NCBI GenBank assembly: GCA_963729995.1
Contig: CAVSPF010000003.1
Coordinates: 372,001-436,000 of the forward strand
Direction: 5' to 3'
Origin: VRUE01 sp963729995
GTDB lineage: Bacteria > Actinomycetota > Thermoleophilia > Solirubrobacterales > 70-9
Length of the DNA stretch: 64,000 nucleotides
How positions within the stretch are numbered: the first letter of the stretch is position 1; each line of letters opens with the position of its first letter. Shown one piece after another: positions 50,778 to 60,132 of this stretch. Below the pieces are notes generated by a model. It was not told where the DNA came from and ran no database searches. It worked only from the letters and a program-made list of their open reading frames with translations. A program made the position numbers and the translations under genes.

Positions 50778-51494
50778 TTGATTTCCGCCGATGACCAAGA
50801 GCGCCTGGTCGCGGTGGTCCAGCGAGACTGGGAAGTCGAGGTCGAGTCGAGCCGGTTCGGCGAAATCTGCACCGGGAAGGAGCGGGGACACCGGGTCGCT
50901 GACTATGCGGAGGAGCGTACGCTGGCCTTCCTAGCGGAGGATGGCTTTCCCGTCGCCTTCGAGCGGGATAAGGACGGCGCACCGCGCATCCGCAGCATGG
51001 GGGATGTCTGGCTGGAGTCCGGCAATCCGCCGATCTTCAATCCCGTCAACGTCAAGGCTGGCATCGCGGGCACTGGAGGGCAGCCGAACATGGTCTCGCT
51101 TACCAAGCTCACCGAAGCGGTGCTCTCTCACCTGATCGACTCCTACTGGCTGCTGCTGATTCGCTTCGAGGAGCGAGTTCCCGGATTCGTCCCGCATGTG
51201 ATGCTCGTGAACATCCTCGACTACCTCGACTTTATGCACTTCGACTCGGGCCCCGGCCAGGTCATGCTAAGGAGCGATGCCTTCTACAGGCGTGTTGCCG
51301 AAGGGCGCCGGCCGGAGACGCTGGACGTTGACGAGGTGGTGGATCGACTGCTGCAGATGCGCCGCGACGGCGACAAGCGTCTTGCCGAGAACCGCGCGAA
51401 CCGTCTCCTGATCCTTGAGGTACGCGCAGAAGCTTTCGACCCTTCGCTCCCCGTGAGTCAGGGAGAGCTGAAGCTCACGCAGGCACTCCGGTGA
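50778..51494 (+). CDS. Probable type II restriction endonuclease (PD-(D/E)xK-like)
   Basis: The 238-residue product has a TTG start 62 bp after rpmA. No named family is recognised. SMGDVWLESGNPP followed by FNPVNVKAG gives Asp76 and the N-x-K of a PD-(D/E)xK-type metal site, a frequent form in restriction enzymes. A preceding helix holds Glu45 and Glu46 (DYAEERT). Its end overlaps the start of a DNA adenine methyltransferase by 4 bp, the classic arrangement of a restriction-modification pair. The endonuclease role rests on this context plus the motif. Confidence 0.65.
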   Translation: MISADDQERLVAVVQRDWEVEVESSRFGEICTGKERGHRVADYAEERTLAFLAEDGFPVAFERDKDGAPRIRSMGDVWLESGNPPIFNPVNVKAGIAGTGGQPNMVSLTKLTEAVLSHLIDSYWLLLIRFEERVPGFVPHVMLVNILDYLDFMHFDSGPGQVMLRSDAFYRRVAEGRRPETLDVDEVVDRLLQMRRDGDKRLAENRANRLLILEVRAEAFDPSLPVSQGELKLTQALR

Positions 51495-53122
51495 AGCGCA
51501 GCGCAAAGAGAGCACGACCCGTGAGGCAGCAGCGCGGCCAGTTCATGACGCCTCCCGAGCTCGCGAAGCGCCTGGTCGACGAGCTGGAGCTGGGGCCGGG
51601 CGTGAAGGCCCTAGAGCCGTCGTTCGGTCACGGCAGCTTTCTCATCCCCCTGATAGAGCGGATGATGTCCGAGCAGCCGGGGTCGGCTCGCGCGCGGTTC
51701 GAGCGGGTCATGACGGATTGCCTCTTCGGCGTCGAGCTCGACCCAGGCTTCTATCGGCAGGCGGTCGAGACGATCGAAGCGCGCTGGGGGCCGCTGCCCG
51801 AGGGACATCATCTGCACCTCGGCGACTACTTTCGCTTCACGCCGGAGCCCATCTTCGGGGGTTTCGACCTGATCGTCGGCAATCCGCCCTTCGGCGGGAC
51901 CTTCGACGCCGATATCGAGGACTCGCTCGATTGCAGATACGGGAGTTATCGTGGCCACAAGCTGAAGAAGGAGACGTATTCGTTCTTCGTGGCGAAGGGA
52001 ATCGAGGAGCTCACGCCGGGCGGTCGCCTGAGGCTGATCTGCAGCGACACGTTCCTGACGATCAAGACCATGCGCGGCCTTCGCGAGCTGTTGCTCGACT
52101 CCGGCAGCGTTCATGTCGAAGACGTGCCAGAGGTGTTCGAGGAGACGAAGCAGCCGATGGTCGTCTTGGACCTCGTTTCGGGACCGCCCGCCGAGGTCGC
52201 TGACATTCGCGGCGAGACGGTTCCGCGTCTGGCGATGGAACGGACCAAGAACCTCTCTTGGGGTATCAGGACGGAGCAGCTTCGGTACTTCGACGGGCCG
52301 ACAGTGGGTGATCGCATGGTCGCGTCGGGCGGCATGACCATTGGCAAGAACGAGTGGTTCGTTCGTCAGATCGAGCCCGATGGAACGATTCTCGAGCCGT
52401 ATGCCTTCGAGTTCTTCGACCGCCCGATCACGCTCGAGGGCGAAATCGAGCGGGCAAGGCTGAACCAACTTTCGCAGCGGCGTCGTGAGCAGGCGATCGA
52501 CCGCGAGCGAAGGGGCGAGACGAGGCGGGCGGTGCGAGCTGTCCGGCGAGCGAGGCCACGCAGGCTCGAACTGCCGCACGCCGCCTACAGGCCTTACAAC
52601 AAGGCGAATTCGGGGCGGCTCTACGCCGAGCCGACCCACGTCGTCTACTGGAAGGACGACGGCGATGCGGTGCTGACGTTCAAGCGGGATGGTCCCTGGT
52701 ACCTCCACGGAGTCGGTGGGAAGCCGTTCTTCGGTCGCGAGGGGATCACCTGGCAGCTCGTCGCCCCGAGGGTCAATGCCCGCTATCTACCGCCGGGGTT
52801 CATCCTCGACAGCGGGGCGCCGTGCGCATTCCTGCGGGACGGCGTTCCCCGCAACGAGCTCTTCCTGATCTTGGGCTGGCTTCAGACCGACCTGGCGACG
52901 GAGCTCCTGAAGACGGTCATCAACCACACGCGAAACATCCAGGGCAAGGACATCGAGCGGCTCCCGTACCCCCACTGGATCGCGGATTCCCGGCGCTCGG
53001 AGATCGCCGTGCTGGTCGAGCGATCGCTGACGGAGGTGATGAACGGCCAGCCGGTTCGAGACAACCTGATGGTGCGCTTGAACGAGATGTTCGCTCCTTC
53101 CGAGATGGCTCGGGCGGCATAA
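51491..53122 (+). CDS. N6-adenine DNA methyltransferase (type II)
   Basis: The product is 543 residues. It opens with GQFMTPPELAKRLVDEL (motif X-like), then LEPSFGHGSFL as the SAM-binding motif I, GVELDP as motif II and the catalytic NPPF at residues 131-134. The C-terminal half (residues about 270-520) is a probable target-recognition domain with YWKDDGDAVLTF and LNEMFAPSEMA at the end. It protects host DNA at the site cut by the overlapping endonuclease. Base composition is visibly less GC-rich than the flanking ribosomal and obgE genes, which suggests acquisition. Confidence 0.88.
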   Translation: MKRSAKRARPVRQQRGQFMTPPELAKRLVDELELGPGVKALEPSFGHGSFLIPLIERMMSEQPGSARARFERVMTDCLFGVELDPGFYRQAVETIEARWGPLPEGHHLHLGDYFRFTPEPIFGGFDLIVGNPPFGGTFDADIEDSLDCRYGSYRGHKLKKETYSFFVAKGIEELTPGGRLRLICSDTFLTIKTMRGLRELLLDSGSVHVEDVPEVFEETKQPMVVLDLVSGPPAEVADIRGETVPRLAMERTKNLSWGIRTEQLRYFDGPTVGDRMVASGGMTIGKNEWFVRQIEPDGTILEPYAFEFFDRPITLEGEIERARLNQLSQRRREQAIDRERRGETRRAVRAVRRARPRRLELPHAAYRPYNKANSGRLYAEPTHVVYWKDDGDAVLTFKRDGPWYLHGVGGKPFFGREGITWQLVAPRVNARYLPPGFILDSGAPCAFLRDGVPRNELFLILGWLQTDLATELLKTVINHTRNIQGKDIERLPYPHWIADSRRSEIAVLVERSLTEVMNGQPVRDNLMVRLNEMFAPSEMARAA

Positions 53123-53155
53123 CCGCGATTGCCGGTGTGTGCGACCCTCCGGCCC

Positions 53156-54478
53156 TTGTATGACAGGGCGAAGATCTGGGTTGAGGGTGGGGCTGGCGGC
53201 AATGGGTGCATCTCGTTCCGGCGGGAGGCGCATGTGCCGCGGGGCGGGCCCAACGGCGGCGACGGTGGGCATGGGGGAGACGTCGTGCTCGTCTGCGATT
53301 CGTCGCGGCGCGATCTTGGGGCCCTGAGGGGGAGCAAGCACTTCCGGGCCGGGCGCGGGAGGCACGGGGAAGGATCCAACCGCCATGGTGCTCAGGGGGA
53401 GGACCAGCTGATTCCGGTGCCGGCGGGAACGCAGGCGAGCGCGGTGGACGGCAGCCGGGTCGACCTGGTGGAGGCCGGCCAGCGGGCGGTTGTCGCTCAC
53501 GGAGGGCGTGGGGGCCATGGGAACAGCCGCTTCACCACCTCCACGCGCCAGGCCCCCAGGTTTGCCGAGAAGGGGACCGCGGGCGAGGCCGGCTGGATCG
53601 ACGTGCGCCTCAAGCTCCTGGCCGACGCCGGCCTGGTCGGGCTGCCAAATGCCGGCAAGTCGTCTCTGCTGGCGCGGCTGACCCGGGCGGACCCGAAGGT
53701 CGCCGGGTATCCCTTCACGACCCTCTCGCCCGTGCTTGGGACGATCGAGGGGGAGGACCGGCAAGCGGTTCTGGCCGACATCCCCGGCCTGATCGAGGGC
53801 GCTGCCGACGGGGCCGGCCTCGGACACGAGTTCCTTGCCCATGTAGAGCGCTGCGCGATGCTGGTCCACGTGGTCGACCTGGCGCCGCTCGATGGCGACC
53901 CGGCGGCCGACTACGAGGCGGTGCGGGCCGAGCTGTCCGCCTACGGCGCGGGGTTGGAGCGGCTGCCTGAGCTGGTCGTCCTCTCGAAGCGCGACCTGCT
54001 TCCGCTCGAGCAGGTGGAGGAGGCGGTTTCCGCATGCCGGCAACGGCTCGGAAACCGTGTGCGGGGTGTGCTGGCCGTGTCGGCGGTGACTGGCGAAGGT
54101 CTCGAGGAGCTGCGCGGTCGCATTCTCGCCGAGCTGCCCAAGGAGTCCGCCGCCCCCGGTGGGGATGGCGGGCGATCCGCGGCGGTTGGTGGACTCGAGG
54201 CGGGAGCCGCTGAGTTCGAGGCCGAGCACCGCACCTACCGGCCCGCCGGTGAGGGCGGCTTCTGGGTCGAGCGGGAGGACGATGGCGGCTTCCGGGTACT
54301 GGGTCGGGGCGTCGAGCTGCTCTTCGAGCGCCATGACCTCGCGAATGAGGAGGCGCTCGCCTACCTGGAGCAGCGCCTCAACGAGATCGGCGTCATCGCC
54401 GCCCTGCGGGCTGCGGGCTTCGAGCCCGGTGACGACGTGCGGGTCGGCGAGCACGAGTTCGAGCTGCACCCTCGATAA
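53156..54478 (+). CDS. obgE: GTPase ObgE/CgtA
   Basis: The TTG at 53156 starts at the family N-terminus (YDRAKIWVEGGAGGNGC); TTG 53129 and GTG 53135 would add up to nine residues. The glycine-rich Obg fold is residues 1-155. The G domain has GLPNAGKSS, DIPGLIEGA, SKRD and SAVTGEG. The C-terminal OCT domain is GFWVEREDDGGFRVLG and on. It is a 50S assembly and stress GTPase. The methyltransferase ends only a few bases upstream, so its original 5' region may have been replaced. Confidence 0.93.
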   Translation: MYDRAKIWVEGGAGGNGCISFRREAHVPRGGPNGGDGGHGGDVVLVCDSSRRDLGALRGSKHFRAGRGRHGEGSNRHGAQGEDQLIPVPAGTQASAVDGSRVDLVEAGQRAVVAHGGRGGHGNSRFTTSTRQAPRFAEKGTAGEAGWIDVRLKLLADAGLVGLPNAGKSSLLARLTRADPKVAGYPFTTLSPVLGTIEGEDRQAVLADIPGLIEGAADGAGLGHEFLAHVERCAMLVHVVDLAPLDGDPAADYEAVRAELSAYGAGLERLPELVVLSKRDLLPLEQVEEAVSACRQRLGNRVRGVLAVSAVTGEGLEELRGRILAELPKESAAPGGDGGRSAAVGGLEAGAAEFEAEHRTYRPAGEGGFWVEREDDGGFRVLGRGVELLFERHDLANEEALAYLEQRLNEIGVIAALRAAGFEPGDDVRVGEHEFELHPR

Positions 54479-54486
54479 TCGAGAGC

Positions 54487-55377
<891 letters not shown>

Positions 55378-55407
55378 CCGGCGCCTTGTTCCTACACTGC
55401 GGGAGTC

Positions 55408-56496
55408 ATGACTCTCGTGGTCAAGCTCGGCTCCTCGATCGTCGCCGCGGACGACGGCGAGCTGCGCGTCGACGTGCTCGACTCGGTCTGCGAGCAGGTT
55501 GCGGCGCTGGAGCAGGGCGGAGAGCGGGTCGTGATGGTCACCTCCGGCGCGATCGCGCGCGGCATGCGCCTGATGGACCTGACTGTCCGACCGCGGGCGA
55601 TGGACGAGCTGCAGGCCGCCTCGGCGATAGGCCAGGGCGACCTCTTCCGCGCCTACGAGAGCCGGCTGGCCGCGCGGGGGACCCGGGCTGCGCAGGTGCT
55701 GCTGACCGCGGCCGACATCGCCGCCCGCACCAACTACCTCAATGCGCGCCAGACGCTGTGGCGGCTGATCGAGTGGGGGGTGGTGCCGGTCGTCAACGAG
55801 AACGACACGACGGCGACCGACGAGATCACCTTCGGCGACAACGACTTCCTCGCCGCCCAGGTCGCGATCCTGCTCGACGCGCGGCTGCTGGTTCTGCTGA
55901 CCGACATCGACGGCCTCCACAGGGTTGACCCGCGGATCGACCCGGACGCCGAGCTGATCGCCGAGGTGAGCGACTTCGCCGAGCTGGAGGGGATGGAGAT
56001 CGGTGACCGCACCTCGGCCTTCGGCTCCGGCGGGATGCGCAGCAAGGTCGCCGCCGCCGAGATGGCGAGCGAGGCGGGCGCCCCGACCGTGATCTGCGAT
56101 GGCACCAGCGCCGGCACGCTGGCAAGCGCCGCGGCGGGCTCAGCGGTCGGCACGCGCTTCGCCGCCAAGCCGGGCAAGGCGTCCAGCTTCAAGCTCTGGC
56201 TCAAGTACGCGAAGCCGGCCCACGGTCGCCTCGCAGTCGACGAGGGGGCGGCGCGTGTCCTGCGCGAGAGCGGCTCGAGCCTGCTGCCGGTCGGGATCGT
56301 CGGCGTCGAGGGTGACTTTACCGCCGGCGACGCGGTCGAGGTGGCTGCGAACGGCGCGGTGATCGGCAAGGGGATCGTCGACTACGCCTCGCACGAGCTG
56401 GCTCAGGTGATCGGCATGAAGAGCGGTGCGGTGCGCGAGCTGCTGCCGCATGCAGCGGACGAGGTGATCCACAGGGACCGGTTTGTGCTGGTCTGA
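55408..56496 (+). CDS. proB: Glutamate 5-kinase
   Basis: The product is 362 residues. The amino-acid-kinase domain has VVKLGSSIV, VTSGAIARGM, VNENDTTATDEITFGDND and FGSGGMRSKVAAA. The C-terminal PUA domain (residues about 275-355) begins at GRLAVDEGAARVL. It phosphorylates glutamate as the first step of proline synthesis and is probably feedback-inhibited by proline. proA follows after a long palindrome. Confidence 0.96.
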   Translation: MTLVVKLGSSIVAADDGELRVDVLDSVCEQVAALEQGGERVVMVTSGAIARGMRLMDLTVRPRAMDELQAASAIGQGDLFRAYESRLAARGTRAAQVLLTAADIAARTNYLNARQTLWRLIEWGVVPVVNENDTTATDEITFGDNDFLAAQVAILLDARLLVLLTDIDGLHRVDPRIDPDAELIAEVSDFAELEGMEIGDRTSAFGSGGMRSKVAAAEMASEAGAPTVICDGTSAGTLASAAAGSAVGTRFAAKPGKASSFKLWLKYAKPAHGRLAVDEGAARVLRESGSSLLPVGIVGVEGDFTAGDAVEVAANGAVIGKGIVDYASHELAQVIGMKSGAVRELLPHAADEVIHRDRFVLV

Positions 56497-56510
56497 CTTG
56501 TAGCGGCGAG

Positions 56511-56632
56511 GGAGGGCCGGGGTGTCCCTCCCGCTTGCTGGGTTTTTCGCCAGGGGAGCTCGCGGCTGTCCGCGGGCGTGGGTGGGGCGAAAAAGATGAC
56601 GCCGCTGTGCGGGAAGGACACCCCGGCCCTCC
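56511..56632. repeat. Long intergenic palindrome between proB and proA
   Basis: Perfect 17-bp arms (GGAGGGCCGGGGTGTCC 56511-56527 and its complement 56616-56632) are followed inward by CCCGC/GCGGG and by TTTTTCGCC (56543-56551) with GGCGAAAAA (56586-56594), around a GC-rich loop. The design (GC outer arm, inner T-run/A-run, loop containing GGCTGTCCG) parallels the ndk-maf palindrome, whose loop has GGCCGTCCG. Confidence 0.85.
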
Positions 56633-56698
56633 TTATCGGGACGTTTCGCCCTCATTACCCGTCTGGCCGTCCCAGTTGCCTCAGTACCCTGTGACGGA

Positions 56699-57964
56699 AT
56701 GGCCGTGACTACGACCACAGTTGCCGAGATGTGTGCCGCGGCCAAGCGGGCTGCGCGGGTGATGGCGAGTGCCCCCACCGAGGTCAAGGATGCGGCGCTT
56801 GAGGCTACGGCGCGGCTGCTGGGCGAGCGGGTGGGGGAGGTGCTCGAGGCGAACGCCGGCGACCTCGGCGACGAGCGCGCCGCCGGGCTGAGCGAGGCGC
56901 TGCGAGACAGGCTCACCCTGAGCGAGGCGCGCGTTGCCGCCATGGCCGACGGAGTGCGGGCGGTCGCCGGACTGGACGACCCGATTGGCGAGGAGCTGGA
57001 ACGCAGGACACTGGCCAGCGGGCTCGACCTGAGGAAGGTCCGCGTGCCGCTTGGCGTGGTCGCGGTCGTCTACGAGGCGCGTCCCAACGTGACGATCGAC
57101 TGCGCCGCGCTGACGATCAAGAGCGGCAACGCGATCGTCCTGCGCGGCTCCCACTACGCGGAGCGCTCGAACGGGGCGCTGGCGGCGATCGTCCGTGAGG
57201 CGCTGGGCGAGGTGGGCCTGCCGCAGGACGCGGCGCTGCTGCTGGCCGGCGGTGGCCACGCGGAGCTGGCGGAGCTGGCCACCCGGGACGACACGGTCGA
57301 CCTGCTGATCCCGCGCGGCGGCGAAGGGCTGAAGGCGGCGCTGAAGGAGGTGGCCACGGTGCCCGTCATATACGCGGCCGCCGGCAACTGCCATGTCTAC
57401 GTGCACGCCGACGCCGATCTCGAGATGGCGCGGCGGATCGTCCTCAACGCGAAGGTGCAGCGACCGGGCGTCTGCAACGCGGCCGAGACGCTGCTCGTCG
57501 ACGCTGCGGTGGCCGCGGACTTCCTGCCCGCCGCGCTGGCCGACCTCGATGCGGCGGGGGTCGAGCTGGTCGGCGACGGGCGAGCGCGGGCGAGCGCGGG
57601 CGGCGTCGAGGTCGGCGTCGCCGGCGAGTTGGACTGGGACACCGAGTACCTCGCCCTGAAGATGGCCGTCGGGGTGGTCGACTCGCTCGAGGAGGCGATC
57701 GAGCACGTCAACCGCCACGGCACGCGCCACTCGGAGTCGATCGTCACCCGCTCCGAGGAGGCCGCCGAGCGCTTCTCCGAGGGGGTCGACGCGGCCGTCG
57801 TCTACACGAACGCCTCGACCCGCTTCACCGACGGCTTCGAGTTCGGGATGGGGGCGGAGATCGGCAACTCGACCCAGAAGCTGCACGCGCGCGGCCCGAT
57901 CGGCCTGCGCGAGCTGACCACCTACAAGTACCTGGCGCGCGGCGACGGCCAGATCCGTGAGTAG
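56699..57964 (+). CDS. proA: Gamma-glutamyl phosphate reductase
   Basis: The product is 421 residues. Features are VPLGVVAVVYEARPNVTIDCAALTIKSGNA, LIPRGGEGLK, the active-site cysteine in RPGVCNAAETLLV and ASTRFTDGFEFGMGAEIGNST. It reduces glutamyl phosphate to the semialdehyde with NADPH, the second proline step. A 10-bp tandem duplication (CGAGCGCGGG, 57581-57600) lies inside the gene and keeps frame. Its stop overlaps the nadD start by 8 bp. Confidence 0.96.
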   Translation: MAVTTTTVAEMCAAAKRAARVMASAPTEVKDAALEATARLLGERVGEVLEANAGDLGDERAAGLSEALRDRLTLSEARVAAMADGVRAVAGLDDPIGEELERRTLASGLDLRKVRVPLGVVAVVYEARPNVTIDCAALTIKSGNAIVLRGSHYAERSNGALAAIVREALGEVGLPQDAALLLAGGGHAELAELATRDDTVDLLIPRGGEGLKAALKEVATVPVIYAAAGNCHVYVHADADLEMARRIVLNAKVQRPGVCNAAETLLVDAAVAADFLPAALADLDAAGVELVGDGRARASAGGVEVGVAGELDWDTEYLALKMAVGVVDSLEEAIEHVNRHGTRHSESIVTRSEEAAERFSEGVDAAVVYTNASTRFTDGFEFGMGAEIGNSTQKLHARGPIGLRELTTYKYLARGDGQIRE

Positions 57965-58568
57965 CTTGCCCGCGGCCGGCATCGGCGTCCTCGGGTCGGC
58001 GTTCAACCCGCCCCACCTGGGCCACCTGGCGCTCGCCCAGGAGGCGCTCTGGCAGCTCGACCTCGACGAGGTGGTGCTGGTGCCGACCGGCGAGGCGCCG
58101 CACAAGCGAATCGTCGACGACCCGGGCCGTGAGCTGCGGCTGGCGATGACCCGGCTCGCGGCCGCCGACGACCCGCGCTTCTCCGTCTCCACCCTCGAGG
58201 TGGAGCGGGAGGGGCCGTCCTATACCCACGAGACGCTGGAGCTGCTCGCTCGCGAACGGGGGAACGCGGAGCTGGTCTTCGTGATGGGCGCCGATGCCGC
58301 CATCGGCCTGGAGAGCTGGCGCCGGCCGGAGCGGGTGGTCGAGCTGGCGCGGCTGGCGGTGGCACGGCGGGCCGGCGTCTCCGACGCCGATCTGACCGCG
58401 GTGCTGCGCAGCCTCGGTGCCGAGGGCCGGGCCACGATGCTGGAGATGCCCGAGTTCGGCGTCTCGTCCTCGGTGGTGCGGGAGCGGGCCGCGGCGGGCC
58501 GGCCCCTGCGCTACCTGGTACCGGAGCCGGTGGCGCGCTTCATCGAAGAGAAGGGGATATACGCATGA
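57957..58568 (+). CDS. nadD: Nicotinate-nucleotide adenylyltransferase
   Basis: The 203-residue product has GTG start. The nucleotidyltransferase motif is GVLGSAFNPPHLGHL (a GxFxPxHxGH variant with Ala-Phe), and the C-terminal motif ISTxxR appears as FGVSSSVVRERAAAG. It makes deamido-NAD from nicotinate mononucleotide. It overlaps both proA and rsfS, so the three are translated together. Confidence 0.94.
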   Translation: MSSLPAAGIGVLGSAFNPPHLGHLALAQEALWQLDLDEVVLVPTGEAPHKRIVDDPGRELRLAMTRLAAADDPRFSVSTLEVEREGPSYTHETLELLARERGNAELVFVMGADAAIGLESWRRPERVVELARLAVARRAGVSDADLTAVLRSLGAEGRATMLEMPEFGVSSSVVRERAAAGRPLRYLVPEPVARFIEEKGIYA

Positions 58569-58948
58569 CCGGGGTCGGGTCGGAGGCGCTGGCGCGGCGG
58601 CTGGCTCAGCTGGCCGACTCCAAAGGGGCGAGCGACGTCGTCGCCCTCGACATGCGCGAGCTGGTCTCCTACACCGACTTCCTGGTGATCTGCACGGCAC
58701 GCAACGAGCGCCAGGCGCGGGCGATCGTCGACGAGGTGAGGCTTCGTCTCAAGCAGGAGCAGGAGCTGCTGCCGGGCAGGGTCGATGGGGAGGGCGCGGC
58801 CGGCTGGATCGTCGCCGACTATCTCGACGCGGTCCTGCACGTATTCACGGCCGAGGCCCGGGACCGCTACCAGCTCGAGGACCTCTGGCGCGAGGCGCCG
58901 CGGCTCGAGCTGGACCTGCAGGGGGCTCCCTCGGCGGCGAGCGCCTGA
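58565..58948 (+). CDS. rsfS: Ribosomal silencing factor RsfS
   Basis: The 127-residue product contains KGASDVVALDMRELVSYTDFLVICTARNERQ, split by strands, and GWIVADYLDAVLHVFTAEARDRYQLEDLW, both hallmark RsfS/Iojap blocks. It binds L14 and blocks subunit joining in starvation. It is coupled to nadD by ATGA overlap, a widely conserved pairing. Confidence 0.94.
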   Translation: MTGVGSEALARRLAQLADSKGASDVVALDMRELVSYTDFLVICTARNERQARAIVDEVRLRLKQEQELLPGRVDGEGAAGWIVADYLDAVLHVFTAEARDRYQLEDLWREAPRLELDLQGAPSAASA

Positions 58949-59025
58949 GGCTCCACCGCCGAGCTGGTCGAACACCTGTTCGTCAGCGTGAATTACCGTC
59001 CGAAGGCTCTTCTACGGTGCCTCGC

Positions 59026-59790
59026 ATGGGTAGCTTCAAGAGGGCGCTCCTCGGCTACCGCCGCCACGATGTGGATGCGGCAATCGCGGCACGGGACACG
59101 CGGATCTGGGCGCTTGAGCGCGACACGGAGGAGGCCGTCGCGGGATGGCGAGGCGCAGCCGACGTGGCGGCACGAGCCGAGCGCGAGCTGGCCGGCCTCT
59201 CGGGGATGGTGATCGAGCGCGAGCGCGAGATCCGCATCCTGGGGGAGCGGCTGCGCGAAGCGAATGAACGGCACGATCGCGACATCGCCTCGCTGGGGTC
59301 GGTTGCCGCAAGGCTGGAGGAGATCCACGCGCAGGCGCGCGGCCAGGCGACGCGGATCCGGATGAAAGCGCTGCGCGAGGCGGTCGAGGTGAGCCGCAGG
59401 GCGGACGAGCTGGCCGAGGTTCAGGCCCAGGCCGGGGCGACAAACGGCGCGGTGACAAACGGCGCGGCGACGAGCTCCCGCAACGACACCGGACTCGATC
59501 CGAAAGAGCTCTTCGAAGGGCTGGTCAGGGTCGAGATCGGCCCGCTCGGCGACTTTTCCCAGCTCGTCGGCTTCGAGGACGCGATTGGGCGGCTCGGCGC
59601 TTCGGAGATCTCCGTTGAGCGTTTCTCCGAGGGTCGCGCGACCCTCTCGATGCGCCTTGATGAGCCGGTCGATCTCCTGCGCGAGCTGGAGGAGCGGTCC
59701 CCGCTCGAGTTCCACGTCCGCCGCACCGCCTCCGGCGACCTGATCCTCGACGTCGAAGAGGACCAGGGGCCCGAGCAGCAGGCCGCGTAG
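59026..59790 (+). CDS. DivIVA-like coiled-coil protein with C-terminal alpha/beta domain
   Basis: The product is 254 residues from ATG 59026 (GTG 59017 is possible). The N-terminal FKRALLGYRRHDVDAAIAARD resembles the DivIVA lipid-binding start. A long coiled coil spans residues about 20-140 with heptad Leu/Ala. A linker of Asn/Thr/Ala (NGAVTNGAATSS) leads to a compact domain (LVRVEIGPLGDFSQLVGFEDAIGRL, split by turns, and SRVRF-like strands), seen in some actinobacterial cell-envelope proteins. A role in polar growth or division scaffolding is inferred. Confidence 0.65.
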   Translation: MGSFKRALLGYRRHDVDAAIAARDTRIWALERDTEEAVAGWRGAADVAARAERELAGLSGMVIEREREIRILGERLREANERHDRDIASLGSVAARLEEIHAQARGQATRIRMKALREAVEVSRRADELAEVQAQAGATNGAVTNGAATSSRNDTGLDPKELFEGLVRVEIGPLGDFSQLVGFEDAIGRLGASEISVERFSEGRATLSMRLDEPVDLLRELEERSPLEFHVRRTASGDLILDVEEDQGPEQQAA

Positions 59791-59829
59791 CAACGCCGCC
59801 GCGAGGCGCCCAAAGCGCACGCGTTTTGG

Positions 59830-59859
59830 ACTTTGACCCTGCTCCGGCAGGGGGAAAGT
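59830..59859 (+). terminator. Hairpin downstream of the coiled-coil gene
   Basis: ACTTT (59830-59834) pairs with AAAGT (59855-59859), and CCCTGC (59837-59842) with GCAGGG (59847-59852), around a 4-nt loop. It is a probable terminator ahead of tRNA-Ala. Confidence 0.4.
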
Positions 59860-59927
59860 TCGCAGCGCCCTCGGCGGCGCGGAACAATCAGCGGGCGGCG
59901 TTAAACTGGGCCGCCGATTACGAGCTT

Positions 59928-60000
59928 GGGGCTATAGCTCAGCTGGAAGAGCGCCTGACTGGCAGTCAGGAGGTCGTGGGTTCAAGTCCCACTAGCTCCA
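59928..60000 (+). tRNA. tRNA-Ala (anticodon GGC)
   Basis: The 73-nt gene has acceptor GGGGCTA paired with TAGCTCC (one G-T pair) and discriminator A. The anticodon loop CTGGCAG gives GGC, and the T-arm is GTGGG TTCAAGT CCCAC. CCA is not encoded. Confidence 0.95.
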
Positions 60001-60132
60001 TCCCCAGTACGTCCGCCGGGCGGAGGCGGGCGAGGAGGTGCACATCACTCGCTGGGGCCGTCCGTAGCGACGCTTGGGCCGTGTGACGTCGTCGCCCTCA
60101 AATCGCCGGGGTGCGCTGCCGATGAGTGAGCG

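Noticed and set aside
57581..57600. CGAGCGCGGG tandem duplication in proA as a slippage switch
   Set aside because: Only two copies, in a surface loop with frame kept overall; nothing else supports phase variation.
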